Source of the DNA: Rhodocollybia butyracea
Taxonomy: Eukaryota; Basidiomycota; Agaricomycetes; Agaricales; Omphalotaceae
Assembly (NCBI GenBank): GCA_015501585.1
Contig: JADNRY010000101.1
Location: forward strand, 124,001-188,000
Length of the DNA: 64,000 nt
Direction: 5' to 3'
The stretch's first letter is position 1. Each line of letters begins with the position of its first letter. Of this stretch, positions 10,630-23,514 are shown in pieces. The translations under genes were made by a program, and so were the position numbers. Below the pieces are notes generated by a model. It saw only the letters and a list, made by a program, of their open reading frames with translations, was not told the DNA's origin and made no database searches.

Positions 10630-11220
10630 GTGATACAAGACACTTCAGAAACACTTGAAAACCATCCAAGTGATGGTGTAAGACACCCAAATGATTGCTA
10701 CTACGCTTGGAATGATTGCCCAAGGCACTTAAAAAGAGTGTCTAAGACAGTTCAAATGACTGTTATAAGCACTCAGAGTGATTGATAGACAATCCAAATG
10801 ATTGTCTCAAGACACTGTGACCCATTTCCAAAAACAATCATTTAGACTGTCCTGAACAGTTAATTTGAGTGTTTCATACCATCATTTGGAGTGTTTTTGA
10901 CAATCATTTAGATAGTACAAAACTGTCATATAGAGTGGTTCAGACTATCATATTGAAAGGTTAGGACACTCATTGAAAGTAGTTCAGACAACCTTTAAGA
11001 TTGATTTAGACAATCATTAAGATTGGTTCAGACAATTAATAAGATTAGTTCAGACAATCAACAACATTGGTTCAGACAATCAATAAGATAGGTTCAAACA
11101 ATCAATATAAAGGTATAAGACAATCATTTTGAGTAAACTAGACCATCATTAAGAATGGTTCAGACAATCAATATGAGTGCAAGACAATCATTTAGATTGT
11201 GTTTTGGACAATCAAATTAA
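10630..11220. repeat. Array of small hairpins that reverses orientation near its middle
   Basis: The block is built of short palindromic units. On the left they read stem-CAAAT/CAAGT-stem, for example ACCATC-CAAGT-GATGGT (near 10662) and GACAATC-CAAAT-GATTGTC (near 10788). From about 10830 the loop appears as the complement (ATTTAG, ATTAA, AATAA), with units such as CAATC-ATTAA-GATTG and ACCATC-ATTAAG-AATGGT. In several units the two arms change together. There is no coding potential. Confidence 0.6.
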
Positions 11221-11438
11221 TTGTTTTTACTCCCCGTAGTGTGGCGAAATCACCGGAATCTTTGGTCGGCATATCATCCGTGCAACCAAACAACATCAAA
11301 TCCATCTCGCCGATGCCACGTCTCAAGACTGTAGTTCTGTTAGCCCATCCATGTCTCACGCATATCCTGTGCATATCCTTTCTCTACCTACCTAGAACAT
11401 CCTTTGTGTATTCTTGTCATATCCAATGTTGACACATT

Positions 11439-12100
11439 TTGGATTGGCCTCTGGTCTCCTGTTTTCTCGCTTCTGCCATGTCCTGTCCCACTTGCCAAGT
11501 TACTCTTGAAACCCAGACTGAAGGATTTGCCTCTGCTGGTGCTTATCGCACCCAATCTCAAAATGATCCTGCTTTTTCTCAGTATTCTGTATGTGATAAT
11601 TTGAGGTCTCAAAATCTTCAAAGCTCAGATTTAAATACTCCAGCCAACCCCTACTGCCACTGATGTCTTGGAATGGAGTGACAAAAAGCTTGTTGCAGAG
11701 CTGGAGGAGCTTATGGGAGCTGTTGAGCTTGACCTCACTGCAGATACTTTGGTTCAGTCTGTGACTGAATCAGATACCAGTGAAGGTGGTACCAAGGTGT
11801 GTTCTCATCATATTATAGCCATTATTACAATCTGAAACATACTTCTATCTTCTAGCCAGTTCACCAATTTTATTTTCTGAAGGCCCCGCTAAATGAACGT
11901 GGAATCTCTTGGTACAAACATCGCCTTGATGTCTTTCAGGCATTCAGTTTGGAACTCGCACAAACCCAACATGGGGAACTGATAGAAGAACAAGAGCTTA
12001 TCAACAAGAATAAGAACCTCTGCTGGCTGATCCTTTGCTACAAGAATACTAACAATTCGCCCCGCACCTGGGCTGCCAATCTGATACATAGCTGTGAGTA
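11439..12100 (+). pseudogene. Unrecognised gene remnant with CPTC motif
   Basis: An open frame from 11439 contains the start MSCPTCQVTLETQTEG at about 11478. A second block (TATDVLEWSDKKLVAELEEL and onward, from about 11650) continues in another frame, so one frame break or missed intron lies near 11645. A GT-AG pair (GTGTGT near 11797, TTCTAG near 11857) then leads into a third block with FYFLKAPLNERGISWYKHR and ending near AANLIHS. The parts read like one small protein with acidic and Trp-rich stretches. It converges on the minus-strand gene to its right. I recognise no named domain and infer a decayed accessory ORF of the same mobile element. Confidence 0.45.
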
Positions 12101-12110
12101 AGGGTTAAAC

Positions 12111-14868
12111 TCAGGTCCATTGACTTACATTTGTGCTGTTGAACCAGACCCATCCTCTAGTCCTGCAAAGGTCCTTGGAACATGATACAATGGTACAACC
12201 AAGGTGCCAAGACGATTTTGGTGCTGGTTCAGATCTTCCAGAAATAATATGCATATTTTGGGTAATGGCTGCCCACTGTGCTGTTGGTTGTTTCCTTGTT
12301 GTTTTGTCTGCTGCTTCTAATTTGACCTGACTTATAATGTCTGTCAGAAAATTTCCTGGTATGCTGGAAGGTAGTATCGTACCAGGTTTGATATCAGATT
12401 CATCAACCCAGCCTAACCGTTGTTGGGTTGGTTTTCTTGTTTTGCTGGAAAAACTCTTGTACTTTTGGGCCCGCACAAACATAATAGTCTGTCTCAGAAT
12501 CCTTCCAGAATCCACCACTGCTCATATGTTTGAATTGCTCCATCCCACCAAGGGTGTCAGCAATATCACGGCTGGGGGATAAGTGATTTGACAAAATGCT
12601 GCAGAGACGGAATATCACATTAAAACATTTGAAAATTTCCGTGGCAAAAAGGATGGCTGGTCTGAATCTTCGAATATTTGCTGGTAGATGAACCAAGATA
12701 TGTAGTTTGATTTTTGTGATTATCCAATAAGGATTGACTTCAGCCCATGCATCAAGCAAGTTGTCGATGAGCATCTGTACCTCGTTCTAATAGTAAATGT
12801 GAATGAATAATGAAGCAATATTGACACGACAGAATAGATGCACAAGGTATGACTCCATGTCATGGATTTCTGGAATCCAAAGTAGTGCTCCCTGTTTGCC
12901 ACTGGCCTTCCACAAATCAAAAATATTGGCGGGGCAAAGATCATGCAAGCAGAAAATTGATAGCTGTTGGAGAGTTTTGAAATGTTTACCTATCAATGAA
13001 TTCTTGTATTTCATCATATAACTTGCACGAGGAGGAGCAATCGTTAGCCTATCTAACTGTAATGACTCTAGTCTGACTGCAAATTGGAATTCGGTTGCAC
13101 TTTTCCAGTCCTTACTTGTGTTATGCCATACATACTTTTTGGGACCAAGTAGCCAGCTATGCAGGATCTCGCAAGGTGTATCAAGGTGTGGGTCAATGCC
13201 TATGCACAATAATAAGTGTTAGGGGGAGGAAGGGGAGTTTGAAGAAGAACATTACCTTGAGTTCCAAGCAAAGCACTGTAGTGGTCACCAGGCCGTATGT
13301 CATGTCAACATGCTACAAGTAGGTACACATGAGTGAAAAACTGTATGGGACAGTTCAGTAGTACTTACAATCATTGTCAGAGAGTGCTTCATAAGACGAG
13401 TGTGGCTGCTGTAATAGCCATTGCCAGAGTTCTTTTGCAATCTGGTCACGGATTTTGGCAACAACTGCCTTACATGCATTGTTGACCAAGGTTTTTTGGC
13501 TGAGCTCTGGGATTCAAGTTGTTGGATTGGTAAGTCTAATTTTCTTCAGCTCCGCTGATTTCACTACCAGTTGTCCAATCCAATACTCGGCTATTTTGTC
13601 ACAAACAACGGATTTTCTCGCAGCCTCATCTATGGCTTCCTTGCTTCTGCTGCAAGCCAACCAAAGCTGATTTCAGATACACTGGATTGTTGATTCAACA
13701 GTGCGTGGAATTCCAGGGTGATATAGTGCCTCATATCCTTCCTTGCTTTCTTTAAATGCATCTGGGCCACCCATTAAGTCTGCACGACAATTCAAATTCC
13801 CATTAACACCAATATGCGATGCTGTTTCCGATTGCTGGGGATTGTCAGCAGGAAGAAAATGCAGCTTAAGTTGAATGAGAATCTCCTCTTCTAGCTTGGA
13901 GTCATATGTTGTAATCCATTTGTCGTCCTTGCTATGATACCTTCTCAAATAAAAGCTTGTGAATGTACAAAGCACTCACAAATTGTTGCACAATGCCACA
14001 AACTGCTCCAAAGAAGAAGCTACCTGTGAGGTGGAACAATATCGAAAATTCCTGAGAAAGCATACAGTGTGGGAAATGTGGATTTGTAACATAGACATTT
14101 GTGTGCGCATTATACTGTTTGTTGACATTTCCAGATACATTGTCACTCCAAGCTACAACTTGCTGTCGGAACATTGGTTGACCTTTGGAAATTTTACGCA
14201 GAGGACTTGATGATTTGTAGCTGTCCGGAATATATTCTGGTAAATTTCTGATTAGACAGATACGCAACTGCTCTGAAAAACTCATACCACTGTAATAAAT
14301 ACCACCAGGGTATGATATTTGAAGATCAAGGATGTTACAAGCCAGTTGTGATACAGGAACTTGTGGGTTCATGGAGTCGTCATTGCAAGTAGTAACGGTC
14401 AAAGCATCACCCATTTTGGAAGCAGCTATAGAGAGGACATCCACATGCATGACCCCATTTACTGCAACCCAGCGTTGAAGTAAAACAAAATTTCTGTCAC
14501 AAGTGGATGCCAGTTCTTTAATAAAGTAGTGACAATGGCGATCTTGAGTGGAATTCCAATTAGCCCACATAGGTGTAAGGTCATCCAAATCAGCCTCGTC
14601 GAGCCATTTGGATGCCTGCCAGGTCTCCGATACAATATTGGAGACTTCAGGATAAAGTTGCATGTGCTTTCAAAAAAGAGGATTTGACCAGTCCTACAAA
14701 AAAAATCAGCAACTTGACAACACTTGGAAGAGTTTTGTGTTTACTTGCCATTGAAAAGAGCATGGATGGATGATTCATAAAGAAATGGTTACCCAGAGGG
14801 GAGACATGATGTTCTGATTTTACATTGATTTTACTATGCAGTCTTTCTTGTGTTTTGCGCAGGGCGGT
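12111..14868 (-). pseudogene. Large multi-exon gene of an unnamed high-copy Agaricomycete family, decayed and 5'-truncated
   Basis: Minus-strand blocks, read right to left, form one protein: HHVSPLGNHFFMN (14760-14868), DWSNPLF then MQLYPEVSNIVSETW and TPMWANW (14693-13950), PADNPQQSE (about 13830), DKIAEYWIGQL (about 13580), GIDPHLDTPCEIL and KNSLIGKHFKTL (13209-12790), then a C-terminal part with LHILVHL and SNHLSPSRDIA (12774-12403 and 12518-12111). I recognise this block order from a large protein family that is high-copy in Agaricomycetes and probably transposon-derived, but I know no firm name. GT-AG boundaries join the GTQ and GIDPHL blocks across 13210-13255. In-frame TGA codons at 14670-14672, 13673-13675 and 13514-13516 show decay. 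The 5' end is cut by the LTR at 14869, and no matching upstream part appears beyond that element. Confidence 0.6.
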
Positions 14869-15677
14869 ATTAGGCCTAACATCGGCCTAAGGCGTGTAAC
14901 CGTACATTTTGACACTTTGTACATTTTATACAATGCAATAAGAGAGTTATACGGAGCCCAAGCATGATAGCTGTTGCCGAGGCAAAGAACTTAACAATAA
15001 TACTCAGCGAGCCGTGAAGGTACACCCACAAGTGTAGCCTAGAGCCAAGCTAGCGAGGATACCTGGGCTGCCCGGAGATGTAACGCTAGATCGTCAATCT
15101 AGTTATACCCAAGAGTGCATACTCTCTAAACTACAGGACATCTCGAAGCGGGATAAGTACTAAGCCAACGTGTTACTCGAGGGAAGGCATCCCTCACACT
15201 AAGACCCCCAACAAGCTATGTTAAGATGTGGACTTTACAGTCTGTAACAATGGACCAGAACAATCCCGAGGAAACCGTAGAGGTCTATTTGCGGCACCGG
15301 TCGTAACTGTGAGGACAGTAGAAACATGCTTAGCGGTCCTACGGAAAGCTACGCACCGGGATAGCCTTGGCAAATCGAAACATTTGATCTTAGAAATCAT
15401 ACACGGAAGGTCTTATCTGTTAAAGCCGACTATCGGGAATCACTTGTACATACTCAGCGCAGTTGCTCGAGACTATCATAAGTGGTGTGGTTGGAAAGCT
15501 AGACAACTGGTCTTCTCGAGAGAATGTTAATCACACTCAGGATGGACAGAACTATCCGAGGAATAGAATGAAACTCACTCAAGGGAAACCAGGCGGCAAG
15601 TGCTCATGAAGCGTTAAGGTACTCCTGACCCCGGAGAATTGTGGAGTAATCGGAGAAACCTTGCTCGGATCAAAACA
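14869..15677 (+). repeat. 5' LTR, first part
   Basis: This segment matches 25120-25928 closely. It stops abruptly after GATCAAAACA at 15677, where the right LTR continues with CTTTAAAAC. The open frame 15228-15530 inside it is also present in the right LTR and is not a gene. Confidence 0.9.
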
Positions 15678-18090
15678 GACTCCGAGCAAACTCTTTGTCA
15701 GCTTCCTTATCAAGGATAATTTCAGTTCCATCTCGAGAGAACTCGTCATCGTCGTTGACAACCGCTTTCTCAACAAACTTCTTCTTCATGGGAATCACAA
15801 CTTCCACTTGTTTATGTTTTTCTTTAATAGCAGGGCTTTGTGGTGGCTTTTCAACTTGGGGTTCCCTAGGGGTACCTTTCATTGGCAGGCCTACCTTCTT
15901 AACCAATTCCTTCGTAGATGTGGGCTTTTTTGACTCTGCCTGCTTGCCTAGAGTATCTCCTCTAGTGACTCTACCCTGCATTGCCAAAGCAATTAGTTTC
16001 CCGACCCCTTGGATTCCCCGGAGCTGGCAATATAATGACCGTTCGTCTCATGTTCCTCCATTAGCTTTTTCATGGAAGCCAAAAACGAAGTGAAGTGAGG
16101 CTCTTGCTCCTCAATATCCAAGTAGTCTTCTTCCTCAACAAAGAATGCATTGGTTCCGCCCTTATCCCAGCCTTTAGATTTCACAATCCTTGCAATCTTT
16201 TCCAGGCGAGATTCACTAGGGTCATTCCTCGGCAACGGCATACCATCACGCAAAGTATACTTCTTTGACCCGGGAGTAGTGTCAGGAACTAACCAACCTT
16301 TATCCTTGTAGGAATTAAAGAATTGGCACTCCGACATGTGATGTTCTAGTGACCCGCACATAAAAGAACCCTGCCCCCAATCCGGAATGGTCTTTGAGGT
16401 ATTCTGCGGCGCAGTAACTTGCGTTGATGTGTATCCTGAGCGTTTGGATTCTATATTATCTTTCATTAAGCTCGTCATCGAGGAGATAGCCTTTTGGTGA
16501 CCATCCAAGACTAAATTAGTCTCTTTCCTGTTCAGAGCGATAGTATCTTTAATCGAGGCGATTCCCGCGAGAACTTCCGACACTTCCTCTTGCTTAGGTT
16601 CCACTTTCACGGGATCCGTGGGAGTGGTCTCTGGAAGATGAGGAGAGAATCTGAACGATAATGCACCTCGACTATAAGTCTCGTCAGAGTCAGGAACACC
16701 TTGAGATCCAGTTGGACAACCTCCGTTACCGTAATAGGTATCGAGATTTCTGAAATCGGGACTCGCGGCTGCTTCCATGACTTCTGAAAGTAGATAAGGA
16801 TCCTCACGGCGACGAGACAACAACTGCACATGCGTAACATTCTGTGACAAATGCGCGGAAATCGCAAAATACAACCTTTCGCTCATGGGCACAAGATATG
16901 TCTTGACAGCTTCAGCGCTCGAAAGGATTGCCGGCGGTTTCATCAGCTTATCCGCGAGATTCTTAAACTCTCGGTTATACATCATGATCCTTTGATGTTT
17001 ACCGATGTCCAGAGGTGTGAACTTCCCGGTTAAGATCTCGAGCTCTTGGCATGAACCAGGCCCACTATCCACCGATTCAGAGAAGATTGCTCATAAATCT
17101 CTGAAGAACTGTTGCAAATTAGGAGTTTCGACGGAGGGTAGATACTTGTATGCTTCCCGAGTGGAATAAGTCATCCAGTCCAATGCCAACGCCACTTTCG
17201 CTGCTTCCTTGGTAATCTTCGCTGCAGCAATAAATTGAGTAGTATCCTCAATCCAACCATTCAACATAGACGGATCATCTTTATTAAATAGTGTTGCCGT
17301 TTTACTACACTTAGGAAGGTACTTCGAGTTATACTCATTGAGCTCATCTTGTGTTAACTTAATTTTGTCTCCAAACAATTGCGCAACTGTAGCATTCGTT
17401 CCCGTGGGAGCTGCACCACCAGATCCGCGAGAACCACTCGAACCTCCAGCATTTCCACTAGAGCCTCCACCTTTTCCACTCGAACCCGAGTTGTTATTAT
17501 TGCTTGTAGTAGTACTCATTGTAAGATTGTTTAAAATAGAAGACGAGAGTTGGTTAACTGCTGTAGCTAACTGAGAGATTTCCTCGGGAATACAAGGAAG
17601 AGATGAAGATGAAGATGAAGGTTGACTAGTCAAGTTGTCTTGCACAGGGCTGGAGCACCCCTTGTACTTGAACTGGCTTGAGTAGTATCAGTGGGATCTG
17701 CTTTCGCTTTCCTTTTTAAAGACTCCTTGGCAATGTGGGTTGTTTCAGAAGTCGCACGGACTATGCTTGGTTTAGATCTGCGTGAAGACGGAGTGCTAGA
17801 TCCTGCTTGAGTGACAGAAAAAGGAGGTCAACGTTTGGGCTTGACGCTACTATTATATTGTTCTCAAGGTTTAGGTACTCTTTTACTGCGTCTTAATTCA
17901 GATGTTCCCGGATCAGGAAGTTCGCCTACTCCGGAAAGAGTTGACTCTGAATCAGGTGTATTATCCAAGGGATCACTAATCTTGTGGACTGGCGAACAAA
18001 GGACAAAGAAGATGAACTCTACTAACCCAAGGACTAGGTTTGTAGTAAAATCTGATAAAATTAGATTCCACCCCTCGCGGTGGGCTCCAG
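15678..18090 (-). pseudogene. Gag of the gypsy-like element, broken
   Basis: Three minus-strand frames make up Gag. The N-terminal part (18090 to about 17646) has TSELRRSKRVPKP and THIAKESLKRKAK, with TGA codons at 17864-17866 and 17828-17830. The middle (17645-17091) has a Ser- and Gly-rich linker, and ends at TGA 17091-17093. The long part (17072-15993) includes a capsid-like stretch and a Cys/His motif with spacing C-X2-(S)-LEHHMSEC; it shifts frame at a G run near 16010, and the last part runs to the inversion breakpoint at 15678. Gag would package element RNA. The position between leader and protease, once the inversion is undone, fits. Confidence 0.75.
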
Positions 18091-19178
18091 ATATTTGGGT
18101 ATTTACGTGTAGGTGTGTGAAAGGTGCTATAAAACAACCTAACAAAAACACTACCGTGCCTAACCAGACTATCAATATGTAAGGGAGCAAGGGCGGGTTG
18201 TCAGAGATTCCCCGAGGGAAAGTTTGATAGTATCGGAGGTATGCATGCGGTTGCTCCAGGTTCAAGACCATTGCGTTAACATGGGTAACTAAGCTTAGAC
18301 AACTCTTAGAACTGAGTCGAGGGAAGCCTAGCTGGGTGTACATATGTACAAGGGAATGTCAGGATGTCCGAATCAATATAACCAAACCAAAACCAATAAT
18401 GTGTATGTGTCCAAAACCAAATAATCAAAACCAAAACCAATACAACAAAACTAAGATTCTCGTCGGCAAACTCTGGCACTAGCTGCTGTGACGCTGTAAA
18501 GTCCTCAACCAAACTCTGGGCCAAGCTACAATATTGTGAGTGAACTTAATCACTAGGAACTTGTACCACAATCTTAGTGGCTCACCTAACTTCACAGGGA
18601 AGTCGACTAAGGAACCCTCACTCTGGAGCCAAATAATTCCTTACTAGAAACCGTCCCCTCTAAGGAAGCAACTAGATTTAAGGTTGATCTGGAGTTCAAG
18701 GGAACTCACATGCTCAAGACTCAATCAGATTCTCAAGTGGGCCAAAGGAAGTTTGTGAAATTCTATTACAGGCCAAATTCCGCTGAGCAAGTAATATGAC
18801 AGTAAATCAAACTCCTTGAAGAAACTATCAGTCACTCCGTGGTAAAGCATCAAGACTGGCTAACAACTTTGTGAAGCAACTAACACTTCTCCACGGGAAC
18901 ACGTAGAGAGGTGACCAGCTACTTACTAGGTGAAGAAACTAACAACCAACTCGTAGTTAAGTAGAGAAGCGTCACGCTACTAGTCCCGAGGACGATCTAC
19001 GGAGCTCACTTCCTAACATACAAATTGAGGGAAAGATCCTCTGAGGTGAAGAAACCACAACCAATCTCAAACACTGAGGTGGTAAGTAACTTTGTGAAGT
19101 TTATTACTTTCTAAAGATAACCAAGTCAGGAGGCGTCATGCTACTAGTCCCAAGGGGACGTTCTACGGAGCACTGGTC
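18091..19178 (-). other. Untranslated leader of the gypsy-like element (in inverted segment)
   Basis: In the element's own direction this lies between the LTR end and Gag. It holds degenerate internal repeats (GTGAAGAAACTAAC-like and CATGCTACTAGTCCC-like units). Bases 18091-18922 recur at 27121-28006 in the same orientation. No separate gene is evident. Confidence 0.65.
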
Positions 19179-19487
19179 TCAGCAGTCAAGTCGAGGGCAA
19201 GAAACTTTGAGGTGAAGGAACACAACCAATCTCGTACAGGGGACGTGGCAAGTAACTTGTCTTATTGAATAAATATATCTGGCTTATATACTGAGTAGAG
19301 AGAGAGTTTAATACAAAAAATAGATGAAACAGATACGGAGAGAGACGGAAAGAGAGTGTAACAGAGGAATCTGGCTCGGAAAGGAAACTCCAGCCTATAT
19401 ATGGTACACACAATAGAGAAATAGTCCATTCTTGGGTATATATCAGAGGTAAAATATGATTTCGTGAGGATTAACATAGTTTTAAAG
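19179..19487 (-). repeat. 5' LTR, second part (inverted)
   Basis: Reverse complement matches 25929-26286 of the right LTR, including a TATA-like ATATAAGCCAGATAT. It carries one copy of a 51-bp unit that is doubled in the right LTR. Confidence 0.85.
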
Positions 19488-22400
19488 TGGCTGAATTAAG
19501 GGAAGAAGCTCCTATTTCCGAGGTAACTAAGGTTACTCATAGACCATTTGATGCGGTGAAACCACACACGGTTCATCCCATTCCACGCAATCAACCACAT
19601 CTAGAAACCCAAGATAAAGACAATCCTGTCAAGGAGAAGTCTGTTGAGGATAATGGACCCAAATTTAATATTAGAAGTGGATTTCACTTACCTGGAGTCG
19701 AGGAAGAAGTCGCTCGAAATTTGTTCAAAGCAGAAGGAGCTATTAGCGCTGAGTTGTTCTCTGCAGAAAATTATGTTAAGGAAAGCTAGGAATGTCAGGG
19801 TACTAGCTCCTACTAAGAGGAAGAATGCTTATGTTAGTACTCTCCTCGAAGATGGCACTGAAGTACCTGAGGAGCTGGAACTTCCTCATGGGGATGAATT
19901 CAATAGTTATATCTCCATGGATAGCATTAAGCTTGATACTGAAGAAATCTTCGAAGTCCTTGAGCATAACCATAATGGTTTGAAGGCCGGTTCTATTGTA
20001 CAACGCGACCCTGTCGAAGCCTTTAAAGCAGACTTACCCGAAGGTGACGAGCGCCGTAATTTGGTAATTGTCGCGGGAAGATCTAGTAGTCTCCGATGTA
20101 TTAACACGAAGATCAATCATCAGGATGGAACAACTGAGGCAATCCTCGACAGTAGCTGTCAGATTGTAGCAATAGATTGTCAGACTGCTGTAGAGTTGAA
20201 TTTGGTCTGGGATCCTACGGTAACAATTTGTCTGCAGGATGTACAAGGAGGTCTCGAGGAAACCACAGGTCTTGCTAGAAATGTTCCTTTCCAGATTGGT
20301 GAAATTACGATCTATCTGCAACTGCATGTGCAACAGCGGGCACCATTCAAAGTGCTGATTGGTAGGCCATTTGATGTTCTCACGGAATCTATGGTAAAGA
20401 ATCATGCCGATGGTAGCCAAGAGGTGACGATTACGGACCCCAACACTGGAAATAAATGTATTATGGGTACACATATTCACTCTACAAGACGAAGACTTAG
20501 GACTGACAATTCCGAGTTCAAACCCAAACTAGTCCCGGAGCACACAGGAAGCAGTAACAATCCTGTCAAGGAGGAACAGGGAAATTTGTAAACCTCGAGG
20601 ATCTGAGTAGCGATCAAGGAGAGGTAGAATATCTTCCACGATGATGTAACCTATATCCTACAGGATGAAGTTCCACATGTTACAGTCCCCTATATCGACG
20701 ATGTTCCTGTGAAAGGTCCGAATACTAGGTACAAACTTCCCGGCAGAGGTTACGAGACCATACCAGAGAACCCCGGGATACAACAATTTGTTTGGGAACA
20801 CATGCAGAATGTTAACCGAGTGTGTCAACGGATGAAATATGCCAGAGGTACTTTCTCGGGGAAAAAGTCTTTCATTTGTAATCCTGAGATCATCGTCCTA
20901 CTAGGACACTGTTGTACTTATGAAGGCAGGATGCCCGAGGCTGGGATTGCTGAATCAATCTTGACTTGGCCCGAATGCAAGAATAAGCACAATGTATGAG
21001 CTTTCCTCGGGACTGCCAGACAGTTGTGGATGTTTATCAAGAACTACACAAAGAAGGCAATGCCCTTGACAAAGTTAACTAGTGACATGGATTGGGAATG
21101 GGGAGATGAACAACGGAAAGCAATGGATGCTCTCAAGGATGGTGTAAGGAATGCCCCGGCACTCCGAAACATTAACTATGAGTGGGACATTTGTCTCGCA
21201 GTTGACACCTCTTACAAAGCAGTGGGATGGTTTATTTATCAAATAGATCCTGACAATCCTAAAAAGAAGTATTTTAATTACTTTGGATCAACTACGTTAA
21301 ACAAGCGGGAAGCCTGGTTCTCTCAGTCTAAGAGAGAACTCTATGGCCTCAAACTATCATTACAATCAAGCTATTACTTAGTCTATGGCTCTCGACGAAT
21401 GACTGTGGAGACTGATGCAAGCTACATCAAGGGTATGTTAGATCATCCCAGCTGTGGTCCGAACACTACAATCAATAGATGGATTGAGGAGATCCGTAAG
21501 TTCTGCTTCGGGGTTTTGCGTGTGAAGGGTATTTTGCACGGACCAGATGGTTTGTCACGGAGACCTCCAGGCGGATATCAGTCCCCTCGACCACCAATCG
21601 ACCCAGATGACTATGAAGATTACAATGATGGAGCTCCCGTTGAACTTATCATGGGTGAAGGTGCCAAAGAGCCTTTAGACTTTGAGTCCTTCAAGGATGA
21701 CATTGACCCACGTAGTGGTTACCTTGGTGAGCTAGCTTGTCATCCTGAGGACATCCGGGAAGAACTCCAGGAAGCCCTCAATGATGAGAAAGCATACAAA
21801 CATCACCGAAAATCACTGATCGAAAGTCACGGTGAAGTCTACTCCTCGTCCAGTCAAACACTTCACATTCCACAAGACTCTGCGGAATGGAGGGCTGATA
21901 ACCCTTACCCTCGAGAACGTCGGTCGGAATGGGGAAACAAACTAGATGATATGTTATCTACTATTGCCAAGTGGCATACAGACAATGAGAATGATATCAC
22001 AAAAAACATGAGCGCACTGGAAGCCCGAAGCTTTTTGCGCCAAGCAAAGAAATTCTTTGTGGATAAGAAAGGTCAACTTTATAAGAAAGCTACTGAGGAA
22101 GGTGCTCAACATCAATTAGTGGTTAGTCCTGATCGTTGAATGTATATGCTACATTGCGCGCATGATAGCTTAGCACATAAAGGAACATTTGCTACCCGCG
22201 AGTTCCTGGATCGACGTTTTTGGTGGCCTGATATGGAAAGCGATGTTCATTGGTTTGTTGGCTCTTGTATTCCTTGTCAGAACCGTCATTTACGCCTTCT
22301 GAAGATTCCCCCGGTCATAACACATACACCCTCATTGTTCCAGAAAGTGCATGTTGATACTATCAATATCACACCTGCGAGCAATAGGTGTAAGTATATT

Positions 22401-23514
22401 GTTCACGCTAGGGATTCTCTGTCAAGTTGGTCAGAAGCCCGGGCCTTACTGCAAGAAAACGCGAAATCCCTGGCCGAGTGGTTCTTTGACGACATAATCT
22501 GTCATTGGGGATGTCCTGAGGAAGTCATCACAGATAACGCCCCGGTGATGTTAGCCATGGTTAACTGGCTCGAGAATAAATATGGAATTCGAGGGATCCA
22601 GGTCTCGCCATATAATTCCCAAGGGAATGGCAAAATCGAAAGAGCGCACTTTGATATTCGACAGGCTCTGGTAAAAGCAACTGGCGGCGATATCAAGAAG
22701 TGGTTCTACTTCCTTAAACATGTATTATGGGCTGATAGAATAACGGCGAGGAGAGGTTTTGGTTGTTCACCATTCTTCTTGGTAACCGGAGCGCAACCAT
22801 TATTACCTTTTGATATTGTTGAGTCTACATGGTTGGTAAATCCACCAGATTGTATCTTGACTACCGAGGAATTATTGGGTTATCGTGCACAGGCCTTGTC
22901 AAAACATAGAACCTTTGTCAAGGACATGTGAGAGCGTGTCACCGAAAATAAGAGAAGAGACCTACGGGAGTTCAAGAAGAAATATTGCCATGTCATCTTT
23001 GACTACGATTTCAACAGGGACGCTTGTTCAGGTTAGAAATACAGCAATCAAAAAGAATCTTGACAGGAAGATGTTCCCTAGATATATGGGACCTATGGTC
23101 ATCATCTGTAGAACTAGGGGAGGTTCTTACATTATCCCGGAAATGGATGGTACCATGTTGAAAAGCAAAGTCGGTGCATTTAGGGTCTTACCCCACCGTT
23201 CCCGATATGAACCTATCAACTTACCTGAGGATATCCATGACCTCATAGACTTGACCAAGGATCAGTTAGATACAATGGTAAACAATAGTGACGATGATGA
23301 GGACATGGAATTTATCCGTAAAGGGGGTAACCCCTTGTTTGATCAAATCCCTACCTTGAGAAATCCAGTAGACAGTGATGAAGTGGCTTATGACCCTGAA
23401 GAACCAGACTCTGACAAAGATTCAAGCAAGGAAGAGATTATGCCAGAGACAGACAAAATTTCTCGTGTCAGAACCTGGGCAATGCATAAAGTGATCCCAA
23501 ATAATGAATGCTAA
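19488..23514 (+). pseudogene. Pol of the gypsy-like element: protease, RT remnant, RNase H, integrase
   Basis: The retroviral-type protease motif reads D-S-S at 20148-20156 where Asp-Ser/Thr-Gly is expected. Reverse transcriptase is internally deleted: only its C-terminal part remains, with YIDD (20691-20702) and the thumb (FVWEHMQNVNR), and the finger and first-Asp segments are missing at the junction near 20600. TGA at 20997-20999 interrupts the frame before RNase H (21024 on; acidic residues in AVDTS, KRELYG, VETDAS). Integrase (22140-22931) keeps its zinc residues (HCAHDSLAH, CIPCQ) and DDE triad (HVDTIN, ITDNAPV, GKIERAH). TGA codons at 22137-22139 and 22929-22931 and frame shifts near 19780 and 23030 complete the damage. 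The C-terminal tail ends at 23514. Confidence 0.85.

Larger units (their letters stand above)
15678..19487 (-). other. Inverted segment inside the gypsy-like element (3,810 bp)
   Basis: Left breakpoint: LTR sequence ending CAAAACA meets the end of a minus-strand Gag frame. Right breakpoint: reversed LTR sequence (ending TTTTAAAG at 19487) meets a plus-strand pol frame beginning with Ala-Glu-Leu-Arg. If the segment is turned round, the left junction becomes CAAAACA-CTTTAAAAC, which is exactly what the right LTR reads, and the right junction gives a continuous frame EFARS-LAELREEAP. Both junctions are restored with no visible gain or loss of bases. Confidence 0.85.
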
